A stretch of 64,000 nucleotides of DNA, taken from NCBI RefSeq assembly GCF_000648235.2, contig NZ_AP017977.1:372001-436000 (forward strand), written 5' to 3'. Numbering within the stretch: position 1 is the stretch's first letter; every line of letters starts with the position of its first letter. Made by a program: the position numbers and the translations under genes. Positions 55,135-64,000 of this stretch are shown in pieces. Under the pieces are notes generated by a model, which ran no database searches, was not told the DNA's origin, and saw only the letters and a program-made list of their open reading frames with translations. This stretch comes from Neochlamydia sp. S13. GTDB lineage: Bacteria; Chlamydiota; Chlamydiia; Chlamydiales; Parachlamydiaceae.

Positions 55135-56799
55135 TTAGGGAGTTTTGAGCAAATAAGCCTCTTCAAATGCTTTTCCCACAATCGATTGGGCTTCATCTAA
55201 TATTTGTTCTAGATGCTCTTGACCTCGAAAACTTTCTCCATAAATCTTGTAAATATCTTCTGTTCCTGAAGGGCGAGCAGCAAACCACCCATTTTCGGTG
55301 ACGACCTTTACTCCTCCTATGGCAGCACTGTTTCCTGCTGCATGGGTAAAGATACCCTGGATAGTCTCGCCTGCTATTTCCTTTGCTTGTATCTGCAAGG
55401 CAGAAAAGTTTTTTAATATTTGTCTTTGCTTAAGACTGGCAGGTGCTTCTACTCTATCATAAGCAGGGTTGCCAAATTCTCGGGTTAGATCCTGATAAAT
55501 TTCGCCTGGGTCTTTGCCTTGTTGGGCTGTCATTTCAGCAGCTAATAAGGACAGGATAATCCCATCTTTATCCGTCGTCCAGGCTTTACCATCTAAACGA
55601 GCAAAAGAGGCGCCAGCACTTTCTTCGCCACAAAAGCTTAAAGATTCATTAAGAAGCCCATCGACAAACCATTTAAACCCTACCGGTACCTCATAAATTT
55701 TTCGATTTAATTGAGTGGCCACACGATCAATCATTTGGCTGCTGACGAGCGTTTTGCCTATTGCCGTCCCGGGATTCCATAAAGGCCGATGTTGAAAAAG
55801 ATAAAAGATGGCGGCAGAGAGGTAATGATTAGGGGGAAGTAAGCCTGAACTTTTAGTGACAATGCCATGTCTATCGTGATCTGTATCGCAGGCAAAAGCA
55901 ATATCAAAGCGATTTTTTAGATTGATTAGCCCTTGCATAGCATAGGCTGAAGAGGGATCCATACGAATTTGACCGTCCCAGTCTAGAGTCATAAATTGGA
56001 AGGTTGGATCAATAGCTTTGTTGACTAGGGTAAGGTTTAGCTTGTAGCGTTCGGCTATAGGTTCCCAATAATGAATTCCCGCTCCACCTAGCGGATCTAC
56101 TCCCAATTTTATTTGGGATTTTTGAATAATCTCCATATTGATTACATTCTTAAGATCGCTAACGTAGGCTTCAAGATAGTTATAGCGCTTAGTGGTAGAC
56201 AAGTTTAAGGCTTTTTCATAGGGAATTCTTTTAAGGTCTCTTAGCTCATGGCGCATTAGCTCATTGGCTTTTGTTTCAATCCATTGGGTAATATGGAGGT
56301 CAGCGGGTCCTCCGCTAGGGGGATTATATTTGATGCCACCTTGACTAGGGGGATTATGGGAAGGGGTAATGACGATACCATCAGCTAAATTTTTGGTGCG
56401 ATGGCGGTTATAAGACACTATAGCATGGGAGATAACGGGCGTAGGTGTATACTCTTCTCCTTCGGCTAACAAAATTTCTATTCCATTGGCTGCTAATACT
56501 TCTAGAGCACTCATTAAAGCTGGCTTAGAAAGCGCATGCGTATCCATACCCAGAAATAGAGGACCATCAATCCCTTGTTGTTTACGATACTGGCAAATCG
56601 CTTGGCTAATAGCTAGGATATGATGTTCATTGAAGCTTTTTTGTAATGCAGAACCACGATGGCCCGATGTTCCAAAAGCTACCTGTTGAGCTGTGTCTAG
56701 GGGATCGGGCTTTTCAGCGTAATAAGCTGTAATAAGTTGGGGTATATTTACAAGTTTATCAGAAGGACTGATTTTTCCGGCTAGTGGGCTGACTCTCAT
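55135..56799 (-). CDS. pgm: Phosphoglucomutase
   Basis: 554 residues. FGTSGHRGSALQKSFNE at the N-terminus, the phosphoserine loop ITPSHNPPSQGG, the metal loop CDTDHDRHG, the sugar loop CGEESAGASF and the phosphate loop RPSGTEDIYKIY are all present and in order. It interconverts glucose 1- and 6-phosphate, feeding glycogen synthesis (glgA is in the same window). The length matches the glucose-specific type. Convergent with nothing nearby; it starts at ATG 56799. Confidence 0.95.
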   Translation of the reverse strand: MRVSPLAGKISPSDKLVNIPQLITAYYAEKPDPLDTAQQVAFGTSGHRGSALQKSFNEHHILAISQAICQYRKQQGIDGPLFLGMDTHALSKPALMSALEVLAANGIEILLAEGEEYTPTPVISHAIVSYNRHRTKNLADGIVITPSHNPPSQGGIKYNPPSGGPADLHITQWIETKANELMRHELRDLKRIPYEKALNLSTTKRYNYLEAYVSDLKNVINMEIIQKSQIKLGVDPLGGAGIHYWEPIAERYKLNLTLVNKAIDPTFQFMTLDWDGQIRMDPSSAYAMQGLINLKNRFDIAFACDTDHDRHGIVTKSSGLLPPNHYLSAAIFYLFQHRPLWNPGTAIGKTLVSSQMIDRVATQLNRKIYEVPVGFKWFVDGLLNESLSFCGEESAGASFARLDGKAWTTDKDGIILSLLAAEMTAQQGKDPGEIYQDLTREFGNPAYDRVEAPASLKQRQILKNFSALQIQAKEIAGETIQGIFTHAAGNSAAIGGVKVVTENGWFAARPSGTEDIYKIYGESFRGQEHLEQILDEAQSIVGKAFEEAYLLKTP

Positions 56800-57163
56800 T
56801 TATTTCCTCTTCATATTGTATGATAGCATGTTAGCTTAAAATTGTATTAGGCCCTGCATGAAATTCCTTATTACAGAAAGGTTTTTAACTTTAACTCGCA
56901 CCAATAAAATAGTTTATTAGCTTTTTAACCTTCTTTGTTTAAAGGATTCTCCAGGCGACTTATAGGTGCCATCTTTGAAGCTTAATATGTGTTTTAAAAT
57001 ATTTTATGTACATAAAATTTATAGGTAACCTTGCAAAAATGTAAAGATGTTGATAAGGTCTGTTCAGGATAAAAAGCAACCATATCTGCTAAAAAGATAA
57101 AGATTCTACAAATTTTTTTTGCGTTAACTTGAAGAATACAGAAAGCTTACTAAAGGAGCCTCT
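56800..57163. other. Non-coding stretch between pgm and dps
   Basis: 364 bp between divergent genes, so it should hold both promoters. I see no well-formed -35/-10 pair. AAAGGAG (57153-57159) before the dps ATG is a strong ribosome site. Confidence 0.4.
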
Positions 57164-57670
57164 ATGAAAAATGCATCCAACCCTGTCCCCTCCACCCTGG
57201 CAGTACCCATTCATCTCCAAGCGGAAGCAAGTCATAAAATTTCTCACGTTCTCAATCCCTTAATTGCGGATGCTTTTGCTTTATATGTAAAAACAAAAAG
57301 CTATCATTGGCATCTGTCTGGCCCCCACTTTCGCGATTATCATCTCTTAATGGATGAGCAAGCCGAGCAAATCTTTGCGATGATCGATGTGCTTGCAGAA
57401 AGGGTACGTAAGCTTGGAGCTCTTACCATTCACTCTATCAAACAGATTAGCCAATTGCAAAATGTGCAAGATGATGACGAGCCATGCATTGAAGCCATCC
57501 AGATGCTTAAGCGTTTAGAAGAGGAAAATAGAAACTTAGCTGCTCGTATGCTTGCTGCCCATAAAGTTTGCCAAGAGTATCAGGATGTAGCTACAACTAG
57601 TATTCTTGAAGTTTATATCGACGAGGCTGAGCGGCGAGCCTGGTTTCTTTTCGAAACGCAGCAAAGCTAA
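57164..57670 (+). CDS. dps: Dps-family DNA-protecting ferritin-like protein
   Basis: 168 residues. The ferroxidase region KSYHWHLSGPHFRDYHLLMDEQAEQI supplies His48, His60, Asp64 and Glu68, the Dps intersubunit iron site. The four-helix pattern and the short BC helix are typical. It oxidises and stores iron and shields DNA from peroxide. The N-terminal 20 residues are not strongly basic, so DNA binding is uncertain. AAAGGAG upstream is strong. Confidence 0.92.
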   Translation: MKNASNPVPSTLAVPIHLQAEASHKISHVLNPLIADAFALYVKTKSYHWHLSGPHFRDYHLLMDEQAEQIFAMIDVLAERVRKLGALTIHSIKQISQLQNVQDDDEPCIEAIQMLKRLEEENRNLAARMLAAHKVCQEYQDVATTSILEVYIDEAERRAWFLFETQQS

Positions 57671-58060
57671 ATCCTTGGTTGCTCAGGGCTTAAAATACCG
57701 TAAACTTGGGGGAGTTATTGGCTTAGATCTCCAAAAAAGCTTCATTTCTTGGCTTTGGTGCTTTCTTCTTAAAAAAGGATTTAAAGTTAGCTAGTTTTTT
57801 TGCATAGGAAATCTTAGAAGGTAAGGAAAAGCCTTTTGAAGATTACAGGAATAAGCTCCTAACTTAAGGTGGAAAATAATGAGTAAGGCTTAAAGGGGAT
57901 AAAAAAGTTTCAGCTGTCTGGATTTCCTTAATCTATTCATTGCAAACCATAAAAAAAAGTTGATTTGAATTCGGAAATAAAAGATTTATTGTTCATTCTT
58001 TCATTTATCTAGACAAAGTGACCCGTCTCAGATAAAAGGATAAAGAAAAATTTGAATAAA
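57671..58060. other. Non-coding stretch upstream of the cyo operon
   Basis: 390 bp without a supported gene. Together with the hairpin at 58062-58101 it should hold the cyo promoter, which I cannot place with confidence. Confidence 0.35.
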
Positions 58061-58061
58061 T

Positions 58062-58101
58062 AGATAGGGGTGCCAGCAAAAGTAGCTGGTGTCTATTATC
58101 T
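58062..58101 (+). promoter_or_regulatory. Hairpin with T-run in the cyo leader (possible attenuator)
   Basis: GGTGCCAGC (58069-58077) pairs with GCTGGTGTC (58085-58093), with three G-T wobbles, over a 7-base loop. AGATA/TATCT extends the stem, and TTTTT follows directly (58101-58105), 15 bases before the cyoA ATG. It looks like an intrinsic terminator placed in front of the operon. It could also be the terminator of an unseen upstream transcript. Confidence 0.4.
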
Positions 58102-58119
58102 TTTTAGGGATTAAAAAAG

Positions 58120-59016
58120 ATGAGCAAAATCTACAAATTAGCCTTTTTTATTGTTTCTCTTCTTGCCCTCTTCCTCGTAGTAGGATGGTTTGTGCACAAT
58201 AGCGATATCGCTGTGCTCAATCCCAAAGGAGCGATCGCTCAAAGAGAACTGGACTTAATCATTCAAGCTACTCTTCTGATGTTGATTGTGGTTATTCCAG
58301 TATTTATCTTGATGATTGCTATTGCTTGCCGCTATAGAGCGAGCAACTCAAAAGCAAAATATGCACCCGATTGGGATCATAGCCATCTTGTTGAGTTTAT
58401 CTGGTGGGCAATTCCTTTTGTAATTGTTCTGGTCCTTTCGGTTATCACTTGGAAAAGCAGTTTTGAATTAGATCCTTTCAAGCCGCTACAGGCCAGCACT
58501 AAGCCTCTGACTATACAAGCGGTAGCTCTACAGTGGAAATGGTTATTTATCTATCCCGAGCAAAAAATTGCTACGGTAAATTTTCTTCAGTTTCCCAAAG
58601 ACACACCCCTTAATTTTGAAGTCACTGCCGACGCTCCTATGAATTCATTTTGGATTCCGCAACTGGGCGGGCAAGTGTATGCGATGCCCGGCATGAAAGC
58701 AAAGCTACATCTTATAGCGCATGAACTAGGGAGCTTTAGAGGCTCTTCTGCGAACTTTAGTGGAGAAGGGTTTGCTGGCATGAAATTTACGGCTGAAGCC
58801 ACTTCATCCGAAGATTTTGAGCAATGGGTAGAAAAAGTAAAGCAATCACCTAAGCAGCTTAGCTTAAACGAGTATAAAAACTTAATCCTGCCCACTCAAG
58901 ATTCCTCCGCAGATACCTATACCTTGCAAAAAGAAAATTTGTTTGATTGGATTATTATGAGCTACATGATGCCCATGGACTCACATTCAAGCAAAAGCGA
59001 CGCCTCTTTAGAATAA
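58120..59016 (+). CDS. cyoA: Cytochrome bo3 ubiquinol oxidase subunit II
   Basis: 298 residues. An N-terminal hydrophobic segment, then two membrane helices (IIQATLLMLIVVIPVFILMIAI and LVEFIWWAIPFVIVLVLSVITW) precede the cupredoxin domain (LQWKWLFIYPEQKIATVN, ADAPMNSFWIPQLGGQVYAMPGM, SSANFSGEGFAGMKF). The Cys pair that binds CuA in cytochrome c oxidases is absent, as expected for quinol oxidases. Unlike E. coli CyoA, no lipobox cysteine is visible. First gene of cyoABCDE. Confidence 0.95.
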   Translation: MSKIYKLAFFIVSLLALFLVVGWFVHNSDIAVLNPKGAIAQRELDLIIQATLLMLIVVIPVFILMIAIACRYRASNSKAKYAPDWDHSHLVEFIWWAIPFVIVLVLSVITWKSSFELDPFKPLQASTKPLTIQAVALQWKWLFIYPEQKIATVNFLQFPKDTPLNFEVTADAPMNSFWIPQLGGQVYAMPGMKAKLHLIAHELGSFRGSSANFSGEGFAGMKFTAEATSSEDFEQWVEKVKQSPKQLSLNEYKNLILPTQDSSADTYTLQKENLFDWIIMSYMMPMDSHSSKSDASLE

Positions 59017-59055
59017 TTAGTAAGTATTTGATCTTAATCCATATAGGGAAATGAC

Positions 59056-59332
59056 ATGTTTGGAAAATTAAACCTTGAAGCTTTCAAGCACGACCCCATT
59101 GAAAGTGGTGCGGGTATAGGCATGGCTATAGCTGGCTTAATGATTGTTGCTCTCTTATTTTATTTCCGCAGGTGGAAATGGCTCTGGAATGAATGGTTAA
59201 CATCGCTGGACCATAAGAAAATTGGCATGATGTATATCATCGTTTCTCTTTTAATGTTATTCAAAGGCGTGGTAGATGCTTTGATGTTACGGGCTCAACA
59301 GATACTCGCGGTAGGCGAATCGCAGGGCTTTT
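59056..59332 (+). CDS. cyoB: cyoB exon 1, cytochrome bo3 oxidase subunit I
   Basis: Codons 1-92 plus one base. FGKLNLEAFKHDPIESGAG and WLTSLDHKKIGMMYIIVSLLMLFKGVVDALMLRAQQ match the start of CyoB. The sequence then breaks off after AVGESQGF: unspliced translation would add nine unrelated residues and stop at 59364. Joining base 59332 to 59976 restores the frame and reads [16 protein letters not shown], exactly as long as the E. coli GFLPPHHYDQIFTAHG segment. This exon carries no heme or copper ligand, so the enzyme depends on intron removal. Confidence 0.92.
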
Positions 59333-59975
59333 GTGTGCCACGAGCACATTATAGATGTGCGTAACTATACGAAAGATGAGGAAAATGGCTCCTCGAAGTC
59401 GCTTTGCAGGAAGAGATTTCAAACCACCTTAAGCTGCTTTGGTCAAAAGCCAAGGTAGTGAGCGTTAAGGAAAAGGTGTGATAAACATATCAGGTGAGGG
59501 CTAAGGAGACGAACGAAAGTGAACTATCGGTCCAAGTGTCGAAAGCGTAAAGATGATGTCAAAACTGGGGGTTAAAAGCTCTTCCAGGATAAATTTAGGG
59601 GCAACCTGTTTACTGCCTAAATGGCGTCCGGCATAAAGATAGCGTGAACTTAGTCTAGGCTTTTGTATGGAACGTGGGAACCTCATAGATGATGTTAAGA
59701 GAAAACTATATAAGTGAAGAACACAAAGTGGGAAATATCGAAGCATGTATGAGGGGCAGATCAACTCGTAGTAGTGAGGAAGCCTTTGTAATGAAGGGGG
59801 AGCGAAGGGGTTGAATTGTTCAATCCACCTCAATAAGTCAAGTAGAAATACGAGGAACTTATGGGGGTGGGGAAAAGGCTGGAAAGCTTGAAGAACAATA
59901 GGAGCCGTATGAAGCGAGAGTTTCACGTACGTGTCTGTGGGAGCCTAAGGGGGAAGTTCCCTTGGGCGACCCGAT
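59333..59975 (+). mobile_element. ORF-less group II intron in cyoB
   Basis: 643 nt. It starts GTGTG (group II consensus GUGYG) and ends AT (consensus AY). Domain V is at 59902-59935: it begins GAGCCGTATG, holds the AGC triad, has a GAGA tetraloop and ends CACGTACGTGTC. Domain VI follows with the stem CCTAAGGG/CCCTTGGG. A candidate EBS1, AAAAGCC (59445-59451), is complementary to the last seven exon bases GGCTTTT (59326-59332). No reverse transcriptase/maturase frame is present. Mobility and splicing would need a maturase encoded elsewhere. Confidence 0.92.
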
Positions 59976-61663
59976 TGACCTCTTCCCATTTTCAGCAAGT
60001 ATTCTCTGCTCACGGTACCACCATGATTTTCTTTGTGAGCATGGGCGCAGTGTTCGGCTTGTTGAACTTAATCGTGCCTTTACAGATAGGCGCTCGGGAT
60101 GTGGCTTTTCCTTTTATGAATTCCTTGAGCTTTTGGCTGTTTGCAGCGGGTGCATTTTTGGTCAATCTTTCCCTTGTTATAGGAAATTTCTCTGCGACAG
60201 GGTGGTTAGCTTATCCGCCTCTTTCAAGTCTACAATACAGCCCTGATGTAGGCGTGGATTACTGGATATGGAGTATACAGATTGCTGGTATGGGCAGCTT
60301 GCTCTCAGGAATTAATTTCTTAGTGACCATTTTAAAGATGCGTTGTCCTGGCATGACGCTGATGAAAATGCCTTTATTTACCTGGAGTGCTTTAAATAGC
60401 ATGGTTTTAGTCATTTTCGCTTTTCCTATTTTAACAGCCACCCTGGTCATGTTGAGCCTAGATCGTACCTTAGGAACCCATTTTTTCACGGCAGATTTTG
60501 GAGGCAATCCTATGATGTATATCAACCTCATCTGGGCCTGGGGACATCCCGAAGTTTATATTCTCATGCTGCCAGGTTTTGGGATTTTTTCAGAAGTTGT
60601 GGCAACTTTTTCACATAAGCGCTTATTCGGCTATACCTCCATGGTATGGGCGCTAGCTTCAATTACTTTTCTGTCTTTTATCGTATGGCTGCATCATTTT
60701 TTTACGATGGGAGCAGGAGCCAATGTTAATGCTTTCTTTGGTATTATGACCATGCTTGTTGCCATTCCCACGGGCGTAAAAATCTTTAACTGGCTATTTA
60801 CTATGTGTAGAGGACGTATTCAATTTTCACGGCCTATGCTTTGGTTTTTAGGTTTCGTAGTCGTTTTTACGAGTGGAGGCATGACAGGGGTGTTAATGTC
60901 TGTGCCTGCCGCTGATTTCCAAGTGCATAATAGCTTGTTTTTGGTAGCTCATTTTCATTCCATGGTCATTGGAGGCGTCTTATTTGCTTTTTTTGCCGGC
61001 CTTGCTTATTGGCTTCCTAAGTTTTTAGGATTCAAATTGCATGAAAAGCTGGGAAGATATGCCTTTTGGTGTTGGATTATAGGTTTTTTCCTAGCCTTCA
61101 TGCCACTCTATCTCATTGGCTTAATGGGGGCCACGCGGCGTTTAAATCATTATGAGGAGGCCACTGGCTGGCATCCCTTATTTGTGCTTGCCGGGGTAGG
61201 CGTTTGCATCATTATTGGTGGGGCTTTCCTCCAGTTTTTACAACTTATTGTAGGTGTGATCCAGCGTAAACAAAATAGGGTAGGTAACGATCCTTGGAAT
61301 GGTAGGACACTAGAATGGTCCACTTCCTCTCCTCCACCCATTTATAATTTTGCTATGATCCCTGAGGTGAACGAGCGCGATCCTTATTGGGCTAAAAAAC
61401 AGGCCCATGTGCTGGATGCAAAGAAGCCTTGTTATCAAGTTATTCATCTGCCTAAAAACTCTGCTATGGGTATCTATGTGGCTAGCTTTAGCCTCCTCTT
61501 TGGCTTTGCGGTTATTTGGCATATTTGGTGGCTTGCTCTCTTGAGCTTGCTAGGTACTATAATAGTCACCATTATACGTCTCTTAGATGATAATACCGAC
61601 TACTACCTATCAGCCGCAGAGGTAGAAAAAATAGAGGCAGAACATGCCAGGAGTAGGGGATAA
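59976..61663 (+). CDS. cyoB: cyoB exon 2, cytochrome bo3 oxidase subunit I
   Basis: The rest of CyoB, giving 654 residues after splicing (typical ~660). Ligands are in order: [11 protein letters not shown] (low-spin heme His), WAWGHPEVY (CuB His with the cross-linked Tyr), [11 protein letters not shown] (CuB His pair), [12 protein letters not shown] (heme His pair). [17 protein letters not shown] is the conserved cytosolic loop. It is the catalytic core that reduces oxygen with ubiquinol and pumps protons. A frame opening at 59861 within the intron runs in phase into this exon but is not the natural N-terminus. Confidence 0.94.
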
Positions 61664-61665
61664 CC

Positions 61666-62274
61666 ATGACAGATTTAACTACGCTTTCATCCATCAATCA
61701 TGCGGACTCTTCTCCAGCCACCTCTGCTAAAACGCTGTTTGGCTTTTGGATTTACTTAATGACCGACTGCATTTTGTTTGCCACCTTTTTTGCCACGTAT
61801 GCAGTGCTGCACAATAGTACGTATGGCGGGCCTTCTGCTGGCCAATTGTTTAGCCCTACCTTTGCTTTGATAGAAACTCTTATCTTATTAACGAGCAGCT
61901 TTACCTGCGGATTGGTTATGTTAGCGGCTCATCGCCAAGAAAAAAATAAGGCGTTAAGCTATTTAAGCTTAACATTTTTATTAGGGCTTTCCTTTTTAAC
62001 CCTGGAAATAATGGAATTTAACTATCTTATCCAGGAGGGAAATAGCTGGCAAAAAAGTGCTTTTCTATCGGCCTACTTCACCTTAGTTAGCACGCATGGC
62101 TTGCATATTCTAGCAGGCTTACTATGGATAGGAGTCCTTGGAATGCAAATTTTGTCACGGGGCTTGAGCGCAAATACGCTTAGACGATTAGCTTGCTTTA
62201 GCATGTTTTGGCATTTTTTAGATATTATATGGATTTTTATCTTCACCTTTGTCTACTTAATGGGAGCCCACTAA
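61666..62274 (+). CDS. cyoC: Cytochrome bo3 ubiquinol oxidase subunit III
   Basis: 202 residues with five membrane helices. TLFGFWIYLMTDCILFATFFATYAVL at the start, LIETLILLTSSFTCGLVML, FTLVSTHGLHILAGLLWI and CFSMFWHFLDIIWIFIFTFVYL are typical of CyoC. It starts two bases after the cyoB stop, with AGGAG inside the end of cyoB. A structural subunit of the oxidase. Confidence 0.95.
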   Translation: MTDLTTLSSINHADSSPATSAKTLFGFWIYLMTDCILFATFFATYAVLHNSTYGGPSAGQLFSPTFALIETLILLTSSFTCGLVMLAAHRQEKNKALSYLSLTFLLGLSFLTLEIMEFNYLIQEGNSWQKSAFLSAYFTLVSTHGLHILAGLLWIGVLGMQILSRGLSANTLRRLACFSMFWHFLDIIWIFIFTFVYLMGAH

Positions 62275-62275
62275 C

Positions 62276-62641
62276 ATGAAAGATAATCTTTATCCTATAA
62301 AGACTCCGCAAGCTTCTAGGCATGGATGCTTTAAATCCTATGGGCTGGGCTTTGCTTTATCCATCGTGTTGACTTTAGCCGCCTATATAATTGTCCAGGA
62401 ACATTTATTTACCGGTAAGGTTTTAGTTGCTGCTCTAGTTAGCTTAGGGATCATGCAAGCTTTAATTCAGCTTTTATTTTTTCTTCATCTTAAAGAAGAA
62501 GATAAGCCCCGCTGGAACCTAGTGGCTTTAACTTTTATGATAGCTGTGATTGCCATTTTAGTAGTCGGCTCTCTATGGATTATGAATGATTTAGATGAAA
62601 GGCTGATGTCTATGCAAGAGATGTTTCACCCCAGCGAATAG
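62276..62641 (+). CDS. cyoD: Cytochrome bo3 ubiquinol oxidase subunit IV
   Basis: 121 residues, three membrane helices (GLGFALSIVLTLAAYIIV, VLVAALVSLGIMQALIQLLFFLHL, LVALTFMIAVIAILVVGSLWIM). The second, with QxxxQLLFFLHL, and the following NDLDERLM are characteristic of CyoD. It starts one base after the cyoC stop. A small assembly and stability subunit. Confidence 0.94.
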   Translation: MKDNLYPIKTPQASRHGCFKSYGLGFALSIVLTLAAYIIVQEHLFTGKVLVAALVSLGIMQALIQLLFFLHLKEEDKPRWNLVALTFMIAVIAILVVGSLWIMNDLDERLMSMQEMFHPSE

Positions 62642-62690
62642 GAAATATTGCTACCCTCTCAAGGATTAAATCATAAGGCTATTTAAGACG

Positions 62691-63542
62691 ATGATCATTA
62701 AAACTTATTATATGTTGACTAAACCTGGCATCATAGCAGGTAATGCGGTAACAACTTTTGGCGGCTTTATGCTTGCTTCAAAAGGGCCTTTTAACTTCTG
62801 GTTGTTTTGTTTGACTCTGCTGGGTCTATCTTTAGTGATAGCCTCGGCATGCGTATTTAACAACTATATGGATCGAGAGATAGATAAGAAAATGGCGAGG
62901 ACTAAAGATCGAGCGCTTGTTAAGGGTCTGGTCTCTGAAAAAAACGCGCTCATATATGGTACTTTTCTGGGTTTGTTAGGAATGGGCGTGTTAGCTTTGT
63001 ATGCTAATTTTTTGACAGCTATGATAGCTCTAGCAGGTTTTTTATTTTATGTCGTCGTATATGGCCTATGGAAATATAGATCTTCTTATGGCACGGTGAT
63101 AGGAAGCCTAGCAGGAGGCGTCCCTCCCGTGGTGGGTTATTGCGCGGCCAGCAATCAATTAGACTTAGGTGCTTTCCTCCTATTTACCATTATGGTCCTA
63201 TGGCAAATGCCCCATTTCTTTGCAATTACCCTCTATCGCCTAGAGGATTATGCTGCCGCCTCCATTCCAGTTTTACCGCTTGAAAAGGGTATATACGCAA
63301 CCAAAATACAAATGTGGCTATATATCATGGCTTTTATCGTGGCGACTGTGATGTTAACGTTCATGGGGTATACTGGCTATGCCTATTTGACTGTGGCTGT
63401 TCTGATGGGGTTAATGTGGTATGTGTTATGTTTAAAAGGTTTTAAAAGTGATAATGACAAGCAATGGGCCCGCCAAATGTTTTTATTTTCTATCGTAGTG
63501 ATTATGGTCGAATGTTTCATGATGGCTATCGATAGGGTTTAA
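62691..63542 (+). CDS. cyoE: Protoheme IX farnesyltransferase
   Basis: 283 residues, UbiA fold with ~8 membrane helices. The first Asp-rich motif is NNYMDREIDKKMARTKDR (NxxxDxxxD). The second loop is YRLEDYAAASIPVLPLEKG. VPPVVGYCA and LWQMPHFFAITLYR are heme O synthase signatures. It makes heme O for CyoB, fitting its place at the end of the operon. The length is that of the short, Cyo-linked type. Confidence 0.95.
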   Translation: MIIKTYYMLTKPGIIAGNAVTTFGGFMLASKGPFNFWLFCLTLLGLSLVIASACVFNNYMDREIDKKMARTKDRALVKGLVSEKNALIYGTFLGLLGMGVLALYANFLTAMIALAGFLFYVVVYGLWKYRSSYGTVIGSLAGGVPPVVGYCAASNQLDLGAFLLFTIMVLWQMPHFFAITLYRLEDYAAASIPVLPLEKGIYATKIQMWLYIMAFIVATVMLTFMGYTGYAYLTVAVLMGLMWYVLCLKGFKSDNDKQWARQMFLFSIVVIMVECFMMAIDRV

Positions 63543-63862
63543 GAGAAATCGATGGCTGGCTAATCAGCCTAATGCCCCTGGTTGGCTGTCTTGTAAAAGA
63601 GTTTAAGAATCAAGATAACAATTTCCACAGCATTTTTCGCTAGCAAATAGCAAGGATAGATAGACAGTACTAACAGCAACTAAGATTTTATTTTAAGGTC
63701 CATGCCTAAAAAACTATAAAAGAATCCATTAATGTTAAAAGACAAAGAAATAGCTAAAAAAAATTCATCTTCGATTTTATGTTTATCTCCTTGCTTTTTT
63801 AAAGGTGTAGATTATTAAACCTTTTTCATCAGCCTATTCAAAGCTTTCTAGAGAGTTAATAA
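63543..63862. other. Non-coding stretch between cyoE and glyQS
   Basis: 320 bp between convergent genes. A short GGCTG/CAGCC hairpin lies ~15 bases after cyoE without a T-run. Nothing else is seen. Confidence 0.4.
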
Positions 63863-64000
63863 CTATTTCTCACTAATTTTACTAAAGTCTAGCAATTGAG
63901 AGAACATGTCAAAAACGCGCTGCAGCAAAGCTATACGGTTGTCTCGCAATTTTAGATCATCCGCCAAGATTTTAACTTCATCAAAAAGCTGGGCTAAAGC
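63863..64000 (-). CDS. glyQS: Glycyl-tRNA synthetase, C-terminal 45 residues (gene continues beyond window)
   Basis: The minus strand from the window edge reads ALAQLFDEVKILADDLKLRD, then NRIALLQRVFDMFSQLLDFS and KISEK before TAG. This matches the end of the bacterial GlyRS beta chain (LFDxVxVxAxDxxLRxNRLALL...F...ADFS). In chlamydiae alpha and beta chains are fused and, as I recall, the gene lies next to pgsA in Chlamydia; here it is elsewhere. Whether it is fused cannot be seen from this fragment. Confidence 0.85.
   Translation of the reverse strand, partial: ALAQLFDEVKILADDLKLRDNRIALLQRVFDMFSQLLDFSKISEK

Noticed and set aside
59357-59361. GTGCG as an alternative 5' end of the cyoB intron
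   Set aside because: Splicing there would add extra residues; starting at GTGTG 59333 restores the exact family length and pairs with the EBS1 candidate.
59861-59975. Frame that would give cyoB exon 2 a longer N-terminus starting [10 protein letters not shown]
   Set aside because: It runs through domains V and VI of the group II intron and has no similarity to CyoB; the natural N-terminus is exon 1.

Overview
The window looks like chromosome from an amoeba-associated chlamydia of the Parachlamydiaceae (Neochlamydia/Protochlamydia type). It is AT-rich. It carries chlamydial gene order (rnpA-rpmH facing rpmJ-rpsN; pgsA-glgA, then rplY-pth-rpsF-rpsR-rplI-ispE), a 45-residue L36, an Asp23/AmaP-like pair, a Pmp-like autotransporter and a large family of F-box plus leucine-rich-repeat (LRR) proteins. 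The genus is inferred, not proven.

Layout. 1-8546: the 3' part of a giant P-loop protein (DUF3638-like) and a GT-B glycosyltransferase-like protein. 8608-25819: an accessory island of seven tandem F-box/LRR units. Each unit has its own near-consensus promoter, a conserved 10-codon upstream ORF, and a degenerate ORF remnant. The island is bracketed on the right by a complete IS1634-family element (23785-25819) and on the left by a 300-bp internally deleted derivative of it (8608-8907). The two outermost ends are flanked by the same 6 bp (TTTAAA), as if the 17.2 kb block had moved as one composite transposon. Nested inside is a second, 1.9-kb transposon-like element with two overlapping DUF1670 genes, a 4-bp target duplication and imperfect inverted ends. 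Two of the seven LRR genes are broken by a single nonsense codon.

26.3-35.6 kb: BON-domain exported protein, MnmM-like methyltransferase, AmaP-like/Asp23 pair, GYF_2 membrane protein, rpsN/rpmJ, rpmH/rnpA, UvrD-type helicase, exported thioredoxin-fold protein and a Tsr3/DTW-like protein. 36-41 kb: AGCS symporter, a gene-poor decayed stretch, pgsA and glgA. 41.6-48.5 kb: tRNA-Gln(UUG), prs, rplY, pth, rpsF-rpsR-rplI (with a clear terminator), ispE, hldD and hldE. HldE has a kinase domain but a shortened C-terminal half without the nucleotidyltransferase signature. 48.9-57.7 kb: dnaG, an older solitary F-box/LRR gene, an autotransporter, a DCC-family protein, pgm and dps. 58.1-63.5 kb: the cyoABCDE cytochrome bo3 operon. 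Here cyoB is split by a 643-nt ORF-less group II intron; removing it restores a 654-residue CyoB. The window ends in the C-terminus of glycyl-tRNA synthetase (minus strand).

How it works together: the core genes serve translation, replication, glycogen/sugar-phosphate and heptose metabolism, and aerobic respiration. The island is a plausible store of host-directed effectors (F-box for the host SCF ubiquitin ligase, LRR for target choice) that is amplified and reshuffled by recombination and carried between insertion sequences.
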